The position numbers and the translations under genes were made by a program. From CAZNUM01 sp046861615 (lineage in GTDB: Bacteria > Fidelibacterota > Marinisomatia > Marinisomatales > TCS55), in NCBI GenBank assembly GCA_046861615.1, contig JBHHUS010000026.1, positions 1 to 27,759 on the forward strand: a stretch of DNA of 27,759 nucleotides, read 5' to 3'. The notes beneath the pieces were generated by a model. That model did not search any database. It was not told the DNA's origin and was given only the letters and a program-made list of their open reading frames with translations. Positions 16,169-23,722 of the stretch are shown here, piece after piece. The number at the start of each line of letters is the position of its first letter. Positions within the stretch are counted from its first letter, which is position 1.

Positions 16169-17440
16169 TTACGTATTGTTCTTTACCCACTCAGTTGTCA
16201 CAGATTTCGGACGGGTAATCGGGATACCCAGAGCCCGGTTCAGTACCATTTGAGAAATCATACCCATTGTCCGGGAAATGCTGAACAGGACAGTATAATA
16301 CTGGAATTCCTTCAACCCATAATAGTACAGTAACGATCCTGAAGCAGCATCAACATTCGGCCAGGGATTTTTTGCTTTCCCCTGTTCCTGCAAAACAGGC
16401 GGAACTACATCAAAGAGTTGTTCCACAATGGAAAATACATCATCATTCTTAATGTATTGTTTCCCGAATTGGACAAAAGCAGTGAACCGCGGATCCGGAC
16501 ACCGGAGAACCGCATGGCCATAGCCGGGAATAACCCGACCGCTGTTCAGCCAGTCCCAACAATATTGTTTCATGGCTTCCTTGTCGGGGACTCCCTTGAA
16601 GTGGTCGCGAATCCCCAGCACAAATTTCAGGCACTCCTGGTTGGCAAGTCCATGTAACGGTCCTGCCAGACCGTTTAACCCGGCTGAAACAGCATAGTAA
16701 GGGGACGACAACGCTGAAGCGACGGTCAGGGCACTGAAAGCACTGACATTTCCACCCTCATGATCACAATGAAGCATCAGATACAATCGCATCAGCTTCT
16801 TAAAATCACCCTCAGGGTCATCGATGCCCAACATATGGGCGAAGTTCCCAGCCCAATCCAATGATTCATCCGCCTCAATCCGCGGACCCTTATTGAAGCG
16901 CAATCGATAGATACCGGCAGCAATCCCCGGTAGACGGGCAATCAAACGCAATCCGTCCTCCAGAATCCATTTCCAATATTCGGTCTTAGGGATTCCCTCA
17001 TCGTATTTTTCTGCAAAAAGACTTTCCCTTTGCATAGTGAGAATGGCAGTGTCCAACATCGCCATGGGATGTGAATCTGCTGGCATGGCTTCCAGGACTT
17101 TCCAAACATAGTCTGGGACATCCCTGAATTCAGTCAGTTGGTTCTGTAAATCATTAAGTTCATCCTTATTGGGAAGGGTCCCTGTTAATAGTAGAATAAA
17201 GACCTCTTCCGGCAGAATGTTGGTAATATCCAGTAAAGGATAACCACGAACGATAAGCCCCTTGTCGGGGTCGACGGCGGAGGTATCACAAACCAAACCT
17301 TTAATCCCCCGCATGCCCCCGTAAACCTGGGACACGGACACATCACTGACCTTCACATGCCCTTTCTCTTTTACAATAGAGCGAATTTCATCCTGCCAGC
17401 CAGGAAGCAATTCCTCCAGATTCCGTTGTAATAACCTCAT
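16169..17440 (-). CDS. gltA: Citrate synthase, mitochondrial (eukaryotic) type
   Basis: Citrate synthase condenses oxaloacetate with acetyl-CoA to begin the TCA cycle. The 423 residues carry the catalytic triad His263 (GLAGPLHGLANQE), His309 (PGYGHAVLR) and Asp364 (NPWPNVDAASG). The sequence follows the mitochondrial enzyme strikingly: MYGGMRG-like VYGGMRGIKGLV, DHEGGNVSA, LNSGRV.PGYGHAVLR and EQGKAKNPWPNVDA, with a constant offset of 11 from the human residues 274, 320 and 375. This differs from the usual hexameric proteobacterial GltA. A strong AAAGGTGG ribosome-binding site precedes the ATG. It lies 76 bases downstream of malic enzyme, so both probably form one central-carbon operon. The symbol is used in the general sense. 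Confidence 0.96.
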   Translation of the reverse strand: MRLLQRNLEELLPGWQDEIRSIVKEKGHVKVSDVSVSQVYGGMRGIKGLVCDTSAVDPDKGLIVRGYPLLDITNILPEEVFILLLTGTLPNKDELNDLQNQLTEFRDVPDYVWKVLEAMPADSHPMAMLDTAILTMQRESLFAEKYDEGIPKTEYWKWILEDGLRLIARLPGIAAGIYRLRFNKGPRIEADESLDWAGNFAHMLGIDDPEGDFKKLMRLYLMLHCDHEGGNVSAFSALTVASALSSPYYAVSAGLNGLAGPLHGLANQECLKFVLGIRDHFKGVPDKEAMKQYCWDWLNSGRVIPGYGHAVLRCPDPRFTAFVQFGKQYIKNDDVFSIVEQLFDVVPPVLQEQGKAKNPWPNVDAASGSLLYYYGLKEFQYYTVLFSISRTMGMISQMVLNRALGIPITRPKSVTTEWVKNNT

Positions 17441-17516
17441 GTTAAACCACCTTTCTTAGCAGTGTTATTGTGAATGAGATTCTCTCAAAAAGTTTTCTTT
17501 CCATTGGTAAAAAAGA

Positions 17517-19775
17517 CTAATGCTTCCTTTTCTGGGCATCCAGCGCTGTTATGGCGGCCATATGAACAATATCTTCCACGGTGCTGGTCCCGAACTGCAA
17601 TAAATTTACCGGCTTGGAAAAACCCATCAATATGGGACCAATGGCGGTAGCATTGGCCAGTTTAGCCAGCAATTTATAGGCAATATTACCAGCCGTTAAA
17701 TCAGGAAATATCAATACATTCGCCTCTTTCTGAAGATCGGAAAACGGATACTGCTCCCGCAACAATTCAGTGCTGACAGCAATATCCCCGTGCATTTCTC
17801 CATCTACTACAATATCCGGTCGCAATTTTTTAATAAGCGACACCGCTGCTTTAACCCGTTGAGCCTTTGCATGTTTGACACTACCGAAATTACTGAAACT
17901 AAGCAGGGCGACCCGTGGTTCAATTCGAAATTGTTTCACTTTATCTGCTGTTAAAATGGCAATTTCAGCCAGAATTTCAGCATCAGGTTCAATATTCACG
18001 GTTACATCAGCCAAAATTTTAATCTTATTTTTAAACACAAGTAAAAACATTCCAGCAACATGTTTTACCCCGGGGTCCAAATCAATGATTTGCAGGGCAG
18101 GCCTGATTGTATCCGGGTAGTGTTGGGAAATACCAGATAGTAAACCGTCGGCATCACCGGTTCGAACCATCATGGAGCCAAAATAATTCGGGCGGTTTAT
18201 TTCCACCTCTGCCCGATGGTAGGTGATGCCCTTCCGTTGACGGAGGCGATAGAGTTCTTTAATATATTTACTGCGGTTTTTACTGGTGGTCGGATCAATG
18301 ATTTCGACACCGGTAAGATCCACTTCCAGACGCTTGGCCTCAGAGCGAATCTTCTTTCTATCTCCGAGTAGAATCGGTTTGGCGATTTCACGAATTAAAA
18401 TTTGGTAACTGGCCCGGATAATCGATTCACAATCCCCTTCCGGAAAAACAATCCGTTGTGGTTCACTTCGGGCAGTATGGATAATCTCCCGCATTAATTC
18501 CCGGCTTTTACCCAAGCGGGATTCCAATTCATCTTCGTAAATATCCAAATCCACTTTTTCCCGGGCGACACCTGATTCCATAGCACTTTTAGCTACAGCA
18601 GAAGCAACCCGGGTTAAGACCCGGGGATCCATTGGTTTTGGAATAATATAGTCGCGGCCGAATTGAATCCGGTCCTTTTTGTAAATCCGGGCAATTTCAT
18701 CGGGGACATCTTCCCGGGCTAATTGGGCCAGAGCTTCGGAAGCAGCGATTTTCATCTCATCATTTATCTTAGTCGCGTTGACATCCAGCGCTCCTCGGAA
18801 AATGAAGGGAAAGCCCAGAACATTATTGACCTGGTTCGGGTAATCGGAACGGCCGGTGGCTATCACTACATCTTCCCGGGCGGCCTTGGCATCAGGGTAG
18901 CTGATTTCAGGATCCGGATTCGCCAGGGCAAACACAATCGGGTCTTTGGCCATGGAACGGACCATATCTTTAGTAACCAGTCCGGCAATTGAAAGCCCCA
19001 CAAAAACATCCGCACCCACCAACGCTTCCTCTAAAGTTCGCAGTTCGGTATCGTTGGCAAAGTCGGCCTTGTATTTATTAATGCTTCCCCGGCGCCCCTT
19101 ATTAATCACGCCCTTACTGTCACAAATGAAAATATTTTCCTTCTTTACGCCAAAATTAATATAATGCTTTGCACAGGAAAGAGCTGCCGCACCGGCGCCG
19201 CTGATCACCAGACGAATGGCTTCCATCCGTTTACCGACAATACTAACCGCATTAATCAGACCAGCTGCTGAAATAATGGCTGTTCCGTGCTGATCATCAT
19301 GAAATACAGGAATATTCATTTCCGCCACCAGGCGTTCTTCAATCTCAAAACATTCCGGCGCTTTGATGTCCTCCAGGTTGATTCCGCCAAAAGTCGGCTC
19401 CAGCAATTTTACGGCATGAACAAATTCATCCACATTGGTGGTATCCAATTCGATATCAAATACGTCAATATCAGAAAACCGTTTAAATAAAACGCTTTTC
19501 CCCTCCATGACTGGTTTTCCCGCCAAAGGACCGATATTCCCAAGCCCCAGAACAGCAGTGCCATTGGTAATCACGGCAACTAAATTGCCCCGGGCGGTAT
19601 ATTTTTCAGCTGTTGTGGGATCTTTAACAATTTCGCGGCAGGGTTCCGCCACCCCCGGTGTATAGGCTAAAGATAAATCTTGTTGTGTAACTGTCGGTTT
19701 AGTAGCAACAATTTCAATTTTCCCCGGACGGCCAAGCTCATGATACTCAAGTGCCTGCTTTTTTGTAATCATCAT
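17517..19775 (-). CDS. maeB: Malic enzyme with C-terminal phosphotransacetylase-like domain
   Basis: The 752-residue protein has the two-domain MaeB layout. Residues 1-425 are the malic enzyme, which decarboxylates malate to pyruvate with NAD(P)+. Motifs are LAYTPGVAEPC, TNGTAVLGLGNIGPLAGKPV, GKSVLFKRFSDIDVFD, the metal-binding INLEDIKAPECFEIE and HDDQHGTAII, and the dinucleotide motif VISGAGAAALSC. Residues 430-752 resemble phosphate acetyltransferase (RIVFPEGDCESI at the start, TGDADGLLSG, FSKPVNLLQFG). In MaeB proteins this region is a regulatory acetyl-CoA-responsive domain. Two adjacent ATGs occur; GAGG favours the second (19772). Together with citrate synthase, 76 bases downstream, it feeds the TCA/anaplerotic node. 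Coenzyme preference is not resolved. Confidence 0.96.
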   Translation of the reverse strand: MMITKKQALEYHELGRPGKIEIVATKPTVTQQDLSLAYTPGVAEPCREIVKDPTTAEKYTARGNLVAVITNGTAVLGLGNIGPLAGKPVMEGKSVLFKRFSDIDVFDIELDTTNVDEFVHAVKLLEPTFGGINLEDIKAPECFEIEERLVAEMNIPVFHDDQHGTAIISAAGLINAVSIVGKRMEAIRLVISGAGAAALSCAKHYINFGVKKENIFICDSKGVINKGRRGSINKYKADFANDTELRTLEEALVGADVFVGLSIAGLVTKDMVRSMAKDPIVFALANPDPEISYPDAKAAREDVVIATGRSDYPNQVNNVLGFPFIFRGALDVNATKINDEMKIAASEALAQLAREDVPDEIARIYKKDRIQFGRDYIIPKPMDPRVLTRVASAVAKSAMESGVAREKVDLDIYEDELESRLGKSRELMREIIHTARSEPQRIVFPEGDCESIIRASYQILIREIAKPILLGDRKKIRSEAKRLEVDLTGVEIIDPTTSKNRSKYIKELYRLRQRKGITYHRAEVEINRPNYFGSMMVRTGDADGLLSGISQHYPDTIRPALQIIDLDPGVKHVAGMFLLVFKNKIKILADVTVNIEPDAEILAEIAILTADKVKQFRIEPRVALLSFSNFGSVKHAKAQRVKAAVSLIKKLRPDIVVDGEMHGDIAVSTELLREQYPFSDLQKEANVLIFPDLTAGNIAYKLLAKLANATAIGPILMGFSKPVNLLQFGTSTVEDIVHMAAITALDAQKRKH

Positions 19776-19851
19776 TACCTCTAATCAAATCATCATTAAT
19801 AATATAAACACCTGGAATTTACAGGAAAAGTTGGTATCGGAACAGAATAAC

Positions 19852-19865
19852 GGACAACTTTGTCC
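19852..19865. promoter_or_regulatory. Perfect palindrome GGACAA-N2-TTGTCC upstream of maeB
   Basis: GGACAA at 19852-19857 and TTGTCC at 19860-19865 form a perfect 6+6 inverted repeat with a 2-base spacer. Loosely symmetric AATAA/TTATT flanks extend it to about 27 bases. It lies 77 bases upstream of the maeB start and 5 bases before a TTGACA hexamer on the plus strand. No T-run follows on either strand. This is the typical shape of a dimeric-repressor operator; the cognate factor is not identified. Confidence 0.4.
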
Positions 19866-19870
19866 AATTA

Positions 19871-19900
19871 TTGACAGCTTACTATAAAATCTGTTACAAT
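19871..19900 (+). promoter_or_regulatory. Sigma-70-like promoter candidate on the plus strand
   Basis: A perfect -35 hexamer TTGACA (19871-19876) is followed after 18 bases by TACAAT (19895-19900), a one-mismatch -10. It would fire rightward from about 19907, antisense to the nucleotidyltransferase gene, with no plus-strand ORF following. It may be chance in an AT-rich gap. Alternatively, it may drive an antisense or small RNA. Confidence 0.3.
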
Positions 19901-19981
19901 TAGGGTTTTAGACTAAAGCAAATAAATTAAAGCTAGAAAAAATCGCCGCTTCTGGTTAACAATTCATCACGACAAAAGGCT

Positions 19982-20707
19982 TTAAAAATATTCAGATTTG
20001 ATCAATTGCTGTGCTCGATTCAAATCCTCAATAAAATCGATTTCAATACAGGGCAGATCAGAAACATCGACATAATGTACCGGATGATTATTTAATAAAG
20101 GATGAATGGCAGCCTCAAAATAATCGGCCGTACCGCCACCTTCAATCAGTTGTTCCAGAGATTGAAACAGTATCGTTACAAAATCAGATGAAAACCGGGC
20201 CAGTCCCAGAAATTCTCCCAGAGCATTTTCTTCAATTAATTCCTTGCCAATGGCGACAATTTTACGATTTTCTCCTTCAATGACTTTAACTTCTTCCCGA
20301 CCACAAGGTTTTATTTCAACTGCCATGGTTGTAGTGTCGTCAGAATCAAGTATTCGTCTTAACACCTCCCGGGGATACAGAACGTCCCCATTCATAAGAA
20401 TCATTTCATCATTTTTCAGCTCTGACTGGCATAGGTAGAGTGAATAAGCGGTGTTAGTTTCAAAAAAATGTTCGTTTGTCACGAATCTGAATTCAAGCTT
20501 AGGGAAACCGGCCCGCAGGTGTTCGATAATCGCATCCCGGTGATAGCCCACCACAACGATCACTTCAGTAATGTTTTCCGCTTCCAGAACTGATAATTGA
20601 TAATCAATAATTGTCTTCGGCCCCACTTTCAGCAGACATTTAGGAGTCGTATAGGTTAAAGGGTATAAACGACGGGAAACACCGGCAGCTAGGATAATGG
20701 CTTTCAT
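19982..20707 (-). CDS. Sugar-nucleotidyltransferase-like protein (LicC-like NTP transferase)
   Basis: The roughly 241-residue product is a nucleotidyltransferase of the NTP_transferase fold. It starts MKAIILAAGVSRRL, the NTP-binding loop, followed by TPKCLLKVG with the activating Lys. Further signatures are VVVGYHRDAI, TNTAYSLYL and ILMNGDV with the metal-binding Asp. The NTAYSL and MNGDV combination resembles LicC-type phosphocholine cytidylyltransferases and sugar-phosphate or inositol-phosphate nucleotidyltransferases. GTG and TTG codons lie just upstream (20713-20708), but ATG at 20707 gives the canonical N terminus. No partner kinase or glycosyltransferase is adjacent, so the substrate is open. 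It is flanked by intergenic gaps of 206 bases (adjusted for start) and 124 bases. Confidence 0.88.
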   Translation of the reverse strand: MKAIILAAGVSRRLYPLTYTTPKCLLKVGPKTIIDYQLSVLEAENITEVIVVVGYHRDAIIEHLRAGFPKLEFRFVTNEHFFETNTAYSLYLCQSELKNDEMILMNGDVLYPREVLRRILDSDDTTTMAVEIKPCGREEVKVIEGENRKIVAIGKELIEENALGEFLGLARFSSDFVTILFQSLEQLIEGGGTADYFEAAIHPLLNNHPVHYVDVSDLPCIEIDFIEDLNRAQQLIKSEYF

Positions 20708-20743
20708 CAACACTTAAATTACAATTACTCTCTCATCCAAGGG

Positions 20744-20775
20744 AAAGAAAAAGCAAATTATCCGGTCGAGCGGAT
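20744..20775 (-). terminator. Candidate intrinsic terminator after the MATE gene
   Basis: Downstream of the MATE stop the minus strand has a short stem, ATCCG paired with CGGAT (20771-20775 with 20760-20764), around a 6-base loop. AATTTGC and a run of five T residues follow (complement of about 20746-20750). The stem is only 5 bp and the T-run is not immediate, so confidence is low. It does fit the end of the MATE transcript. Confidence 0.35.
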
Positions 20776-20831
20776 CATTAATCAAATTCACTGGTGAAAT
20801 ATTCTCCAAGATTGATTACAACGGATAAAAC

Positions 20832-22175
20832 CTAGGCCAGAACAATTTTATGAAAGGCGGTTTTCAACCAAACAATGGAAATAGTAACCGAGATTACCGT
20901 TGATATCATCATGGCATACCAAACCCAGTAAACCGGTTTGTGAAGGATCATTGTAAAAAATACAGCCAACGGTGCGGACACCAATAAAATCCGTATGGAC
21001 GTGATTACCAGCATGGGGAGACCTTTTCCAATCCCCTGGAGAATACGTCCAACGGACATACCAATTGAAATCAATGGATAAACGAGTAGAATGTACCGTA
21101 AATAAACCACTGCCAGAGATTGGATGGACTGTTCATTAGTGAAGACCGTCACGATTCGTGGTGCAAAAAGGTACAAAAGAGCTGAGGTGATAACTGTGAT
21201 AGTAAAAGAACGCGAAAGTCCATATTTCACAATGAATTTCATTTTTTCAATTTCATGAGCACCATAGAACATCCCGACCATGGTCGTCAAAGAGGCGGCT
21301 ATAGCCATAATCGGTAAATGAATAACCATATCCAAACGTCCTCCCACTTGAAAAGCAGCTACTGCATCGGTGGAATAAAAAATCAGAATTCGGTTAAATA
21401 CTAATTGCCCAAAAGACATGATAATCATGGAAATAGAAGCCGGTAAACCGACCTGGATAATGTCTCTGATGATAAATCCGGAATAGGAAAAATCACGTAA
21501 CCGAAACCGAATGTAAGTGTGCTCCCTGACAAAAATCATATAAACAAAGATGGAGAACACAATGATCTGACTGAGGACTGTGGCAATTGCTGCGCCGGCA
21601 ATTCCATAACCCAGGGTAAATATAAAAATGGGATCCAGAATTATATTTAAAATTGTCCCCAGGCCGGCGATCAGCATGGGCGTTTTCATGTCACCTTCAC
21701 CGGCTAAAATAGACCTGAAGGAGGAAGAAATAATAAGAAATGGTAGTCCAAAACAAGTGACTTTTAAATAAGACCAGCTTTGGGGCAGTATCTCTTCCGT
21801 GGCTCCCAATTTGCGTAAAATAGTTTCACCATATACCAAGCCAGTAGTAGTTAAAACAGCACTAATTATTAGTCCAAGAAAAACAGCATGTTCAGCGCTG
21901 TTGTCAGCATTGATCTTATCGCGGGCGCCAATGAACCGGGCAATGGAAGCAGTCACACCGCTCCCCAATCCAAATGTCAATCCCAGAATCAAGAAAAATA
22001 ATGGCATTATAAACGCAACCGCCGCTATGGCATTCCCACCCAAACGGCCAATAAAGATCATATCCACGATGGTATAAAGGGTCTGGATACCCATACCGGC
22101 CATAATTGGAAGCGCTAATGTCCACAAAGCCTTGGTTGGGTTATCTAAAAAAAATTGTAGTCTTGATTTATCCAT
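20832..22175 (-). CDS. MATE family multidrug/toxin exporter
   Basis: The 447-residue, strongly hydrophobic protein has about 12 membrane segments and the MATE layout. The N-terminal helix contains LALPIMAGMGIQTLYTIVD. Other features are IGRLGGNAIAAVAF, the GLGSGVTASIARFIGA loop and GLGTILNIILDPIFIF. A second pseudo-symmetric half begins around VGLPASISMIIMSFGQ. MATE proteins export drugs or metabolites in exchange for Na+ or H+. The ATG is preceded by a weak ribosome-binding site, and a TGnTATACT extended -10 lies about 45 bases upstream, suggesting independent expression from the FmdB-type gene. The substrate cannot be inferred. Confidence 0.95.
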   Translation of the reverse strand: MDKSRLQFFLDNPTKALWTLALPIMAGMGIQTLYTIVDMIFIGRLGGNAIAAVAFIMPLFFLILGLTFGLGSGVTASIARFIGARDKINADNSAEHAVFLGLIISAVLTTTGLVYGETILRKLGATEEILPQSWSYLKVTCFGLPFLIISSSFRSILAGEGDMKTPMLIAGLGTILNIILDPIFIFTLGYGIAGAAIATVLSQIIVFSIFVYMIFVREHTYIRFRLRDFSYSGFIIRDIIQVGLPASISMIIMSFGQLVFNRILIFYSTDAVAAFQVGGRLDMVIHLPIMAIAASLTTMVGMFYGAHEIEKMKFIVKYGLSRSFTITVITSALLYLFAPRIVTVFTNEQSIQSLAVVYLRYILLVYPLISIGMSVGRILQGIGKGLPMLVITSIRILLVSAPLAVFFTMILHKPVYWVWYAMMISTVISVTISIVWLKTAFHKIVLA

Positions 22176-22218
22176 ATTTCAACTAATAACAAGCAACAAA
22201 TTTAAATTGGATATTAAA

Positions 22219-22227
22219 AGTATAGCA
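22219..22227 (-). promoter_or_regulatory. Extended -10 promoter candidate for the MATE gene
   Basis: On the minus strand the bases read TGCTATACT, an extended -10 element matching TGnTATAAT with one mismatch, about 45 bases before the MATE ATG. No good -35 hexamer is seen at 17 bases, which is acceptable for an extended -10 promoter. It could be fortuitous. Confidence 0.35.
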
Positions 22228-22301
22228 TGAAATAATAGATAAATCCCTAGGACAAATACTTCATCGGAATTTTCAATCCTGCAACTGCAGGATCAGGAAG
22301 C

Positions 22302-22511
22302 TCAGCCAAAACCAACTTTTGGATTACAAGCTCTATTTGGATGACTATTACCAAAAGATTTTGTAGCGATGCTGGGTGCCGATAACAGACGCACAGATTT
22401 TTTAGTTTTACAACCAGGACATATTATTTCTGAATCTGGTACTGCGCTTGAGGCCACCAGTTCTTCAAATAATTTTCCACAAGCTTGACAACGATAATCG
22501 TACATCGGCAT
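22302..22511 (-). CDS. FmdB-type zinc-ribbon protein
   Basis: The 69-residue protein begins MPMYDYRCQACGKLFEEL. A second CxxC (CPGC at 31-34) completes a zinc ribbon (Cys8, Cys11, Cys31, Cys34). A Ser/Ala-rich tail with RLLSAPS follows, as in the FmdB/CxxC_CxxC_SSSS family. Family members are small putative regulatory proteins of unproven role, originally linked to formamidase and amidase genes. A good AGGGAG ribosome-binding site lies about 9 bases upstream of the ATG. It may be the last gene of the sigma-factor set upstream, although a 90 to 195-base gap separates them. Confidence 0.9.
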   Translation of the reverse strand: MPMYDYRCQACGKLFEELVASSAVPDSEIICPGCKTKKSVRLLSAPSIATKSFGNSHPNRACNPKVGFG

Positions 22512-22706
22512 ATCTTTAAACTCCCTTCGTTAATAATGGGTACGGTTACTACTGGCTTAATCTTGAATCATTTTTCACTTCAAATCAAAAAATTGTAATT
22601 CTTAGCTTACAGTTTTTTTGAATGCAGTTTTTTCAAACGGTTCCGAACCAAGCTGCTCCGGAACCAGGTTTTTATCTCCTTCCCCAGCCCGGGGATATGA
22701 ATCCGC

Positions 22707-22799
22707 TCAGGTAGGCACTCCTGCTCTGGGTAATAAAACCCGATACAGAAACCACCATAGAAAAAAGATTAAAATTATCCCTAATAAATCGGAAAACAT
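22707..22799 (-). CDS. Tiny 30-residue single-span membrane ORF; same frame stays open past its TGA to 22602
   Basis: In the gap between the DUF6132-like gene and the FmdB gene, the minus strand encodes MFSDLLGIILIFFLWWFLYR followed by VLLPRAGVPT and TGA. This is a clean hydrophobic helix with a Trp/Tyr/Arg boundary. Past the TGA the frame continues for 34 codons (a polar tail including VPEQLGSEPFEKTAF) to TAA at 22602. The whole is therefore a 66-codon unit interrupted by one TGA. It could be a genuine 30-residue protein, a nonsense-mutated about 65-residue protein, or readthrough. The ribosome-binding site is weak (AAGAG). No family is recognised. The remaining gap (22512-22601) holds only the ribosome-binding site region for the FmdB-type gene. 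Confidence 0.45.
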   Translation of the reverse strand: MFSDLLGIILIFFLWWFLYRVLLPRAGVPT

Positions 22800-22847
22800 A
22801 ACTCTTGACGCATTATTCTTAACTGTTTGAAGAATTTCAAAATCAAC

Positions 22848-23075
22848 TTATTCCTTGACCGTCTTACGGTGGCGATTATGGGGCCAAAACCAAGTAATTC
22901 CAACTACTGCTCCATAAATTGTACTATTCAGCGGATTGCTGGTAATTGCACAGGAGCCGCTATTACAACCGATAAAGTGATAGTAACCATATCCCAGACC
23001 ACTGCCGATCACCAGACCTACAAAAAGACGACCCCAGTTTTGTTGGAACCAGAAAGCTATTTTTCGGAGTTCCAT
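22848..23075 (-). CDS. DUF6132-like small membrane protein
   Basis: The 75-residue product starts MELRKIAFWFQQNWGRL. It has two membrane segments (about 18-34 and 52-66), and the loop between them carries the FIGCNSGSCAITSNPLNSTIYGA signature. This closely resembles the small DUF6132 family with its GC..G.C.ITS.P..ST.YGA motif. A longer in-frame start exists upstream (23165), but it would overlap the rhodanese gene by more than 100 bases and adds a non-family leader. The ATG at 23075 gives a 19-base overlap. The two conserved Cys in the loop suggest thiol or persulfide chemistry at the membrane. This is inferred from the neighbouring rhodanese, not demonstrated. Confidence 0.8.
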   Translation of the reverse strand: MELRKIAFWFQQNWGRLFVGLVIGSGLGYGYYHFIGCNSGSCAITSNPLNSTIYGAVVGITWFWPHNRHRKTVKE

Positions 23076-23452
23076 TTCAGCATTCCGCCATCCATACTCA
23101 GCGCTTTGAATCCCTTTTTTTCCATTAATATTGCTGCTTTGCCGGATCGACGACCACTTCGGCAAACAACAATAATTTCTTCCTGTCTATATTGTTCCAG
23201 TTCCGGCAGGCGCTGTTTCAGTTCCTGAAGCGGAATCAGCACTGCCCCATCAATATGACCAAGCGGTCCGGTAAATTCCTGAGGTGTACGCACATCCACA
23301 ATCAAAACACTGTCACTATCCATCCGGGCCCGAACATCTTGAACTGATATTAGTGTCGGAGTTACCTCTTTAGGCTCCGGTGTTGTAACCTGACCAACTA
23401 CCAGGGTTGCCAGGAAAAAACTCGATAATAGATAATTGATAAATCTCTTCAA
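23057..23452 (-). CDS. Exported rhodanese-like sulfurtransferase
   Basis: The 131-residue protein has a signal peptide (MKRFINYLLSSFFLATLVVG) and a single rhodanese domain. The domain contains LIVDVRTPQEFTGPLGHIDGAVLIP and the active-site loop VVCRSGRRSGKAA, whose Cys is the expected persulfide carrier. Single-domain rhodaneses transfer sulfane sulfur between donors such as thiosulfate or persulfides and thiol acceptors. Location should be periplasmic. The six-residue loop CRSGRR is compatible with sulfur transfer rather than phosphatase-like activity. It lies 15 bases after the CxxC redox protein gene and overlaps the DUF6132-like gene, so the three are one translational unit. The natural donor is unknown. 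Confidence 0.93.
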   Translation of the reverse strand: MKRFINYLLSSFFLATLVVGQVTTPEPKEVTPTLISVQDVRARMDSDSVLIVDVRTPQEFTGPLGHIDGAVLIPLQELKQRLPELEQYRQEEIIVVCRSGRRSGKAAILMEKKGFKALSMDGGMLKWNSEK

Positions 23453-23467
23453 AATATAATCACCTGT

Positions 23468-23665
23468 TTATTTACTAATTAGCTGATTTATCTGATCAAT
23501 TATTTCATCCAAATCTTTGATATTCTTCGATTCCGCCAACTCCGCCAGCGTACCCCAGACCGGTTCACCGCACCGAACACAAATTATGCCTTTCTCGGCC
23601 AGAGGCACCACAACCTGAGGAAAAGTCTGTACTAAATCCTCTACATATATATCTTTACTAATCAT
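23468..23665 (-). CDS. DUF1858/TIGR03980-like redox-disulfide protein
   Basis: The 65-residue cytosolic protein matches the short DUF1858-type domain (hybrid-cluster-protein-associated redox disulfide). It has an N-terminal helix MISKDIYVEDLVQTFP, the central GIICVRCGEPVWGTL with a CVRC pair at about 29-32, and a C-terminal helical LAELAESK...IDQINQLI. The domain is known alone or fused to sulfurtransferase- and nitric-oxide-response proteins such as the N-terminal part of ScdA. The CxxC is the presumed redox centre. It is followed 15 bases later by rhodanese and lies 57 bases after the anti-sigma gene. Confidence 0.85.
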   Translation of the reverse strand: MISKDIYVEDLVQTFPQVVVPLAEKGIICVRCGEPVWGTLAELAESKNIKDLDEIIDQINQLISK

Positions 23666-23722
23666 GAATTTCTATTATTATCTTCGTTTCGATTTCCTGT
23701 TCTTAGGTAAAAATCACTGATC

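Noticed and set aside
17475..17487. TGAGA-N3-TCTCA inverted repeat between maeB and citrate synthase
   Set aside because: It is only 5 bp, with no T-run and no clear relation to a promoter; short repeats of this size are expected by chance.
22602..22799. Recoding of UGA as tryptophan or selenocysteine
   Set aside because: TGA ends several well-defined genes here (E1, E2-E1 and lipB-E1 junctions, sigma factor), so general recoding is excluded. No selenocysteine insertion stem was recognised after the TGA.
22618..22830. Plus-strand 70-codon frame in the gap next to the FmdB gene
   Set aside because: It has a low-complexity, basic, non-protein-like sequence and no ribosome-binding site. It opposes the more convincing hydrophobic minus-strand ORF.
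23076..23165. Upstream start of the DUF6132-like gene giving 105 residues
   Set aside because: It would overlap the rhodanese gene by over 100 bases and add a leader unlike the family. The ATG at 23075 gives the family's normal length.
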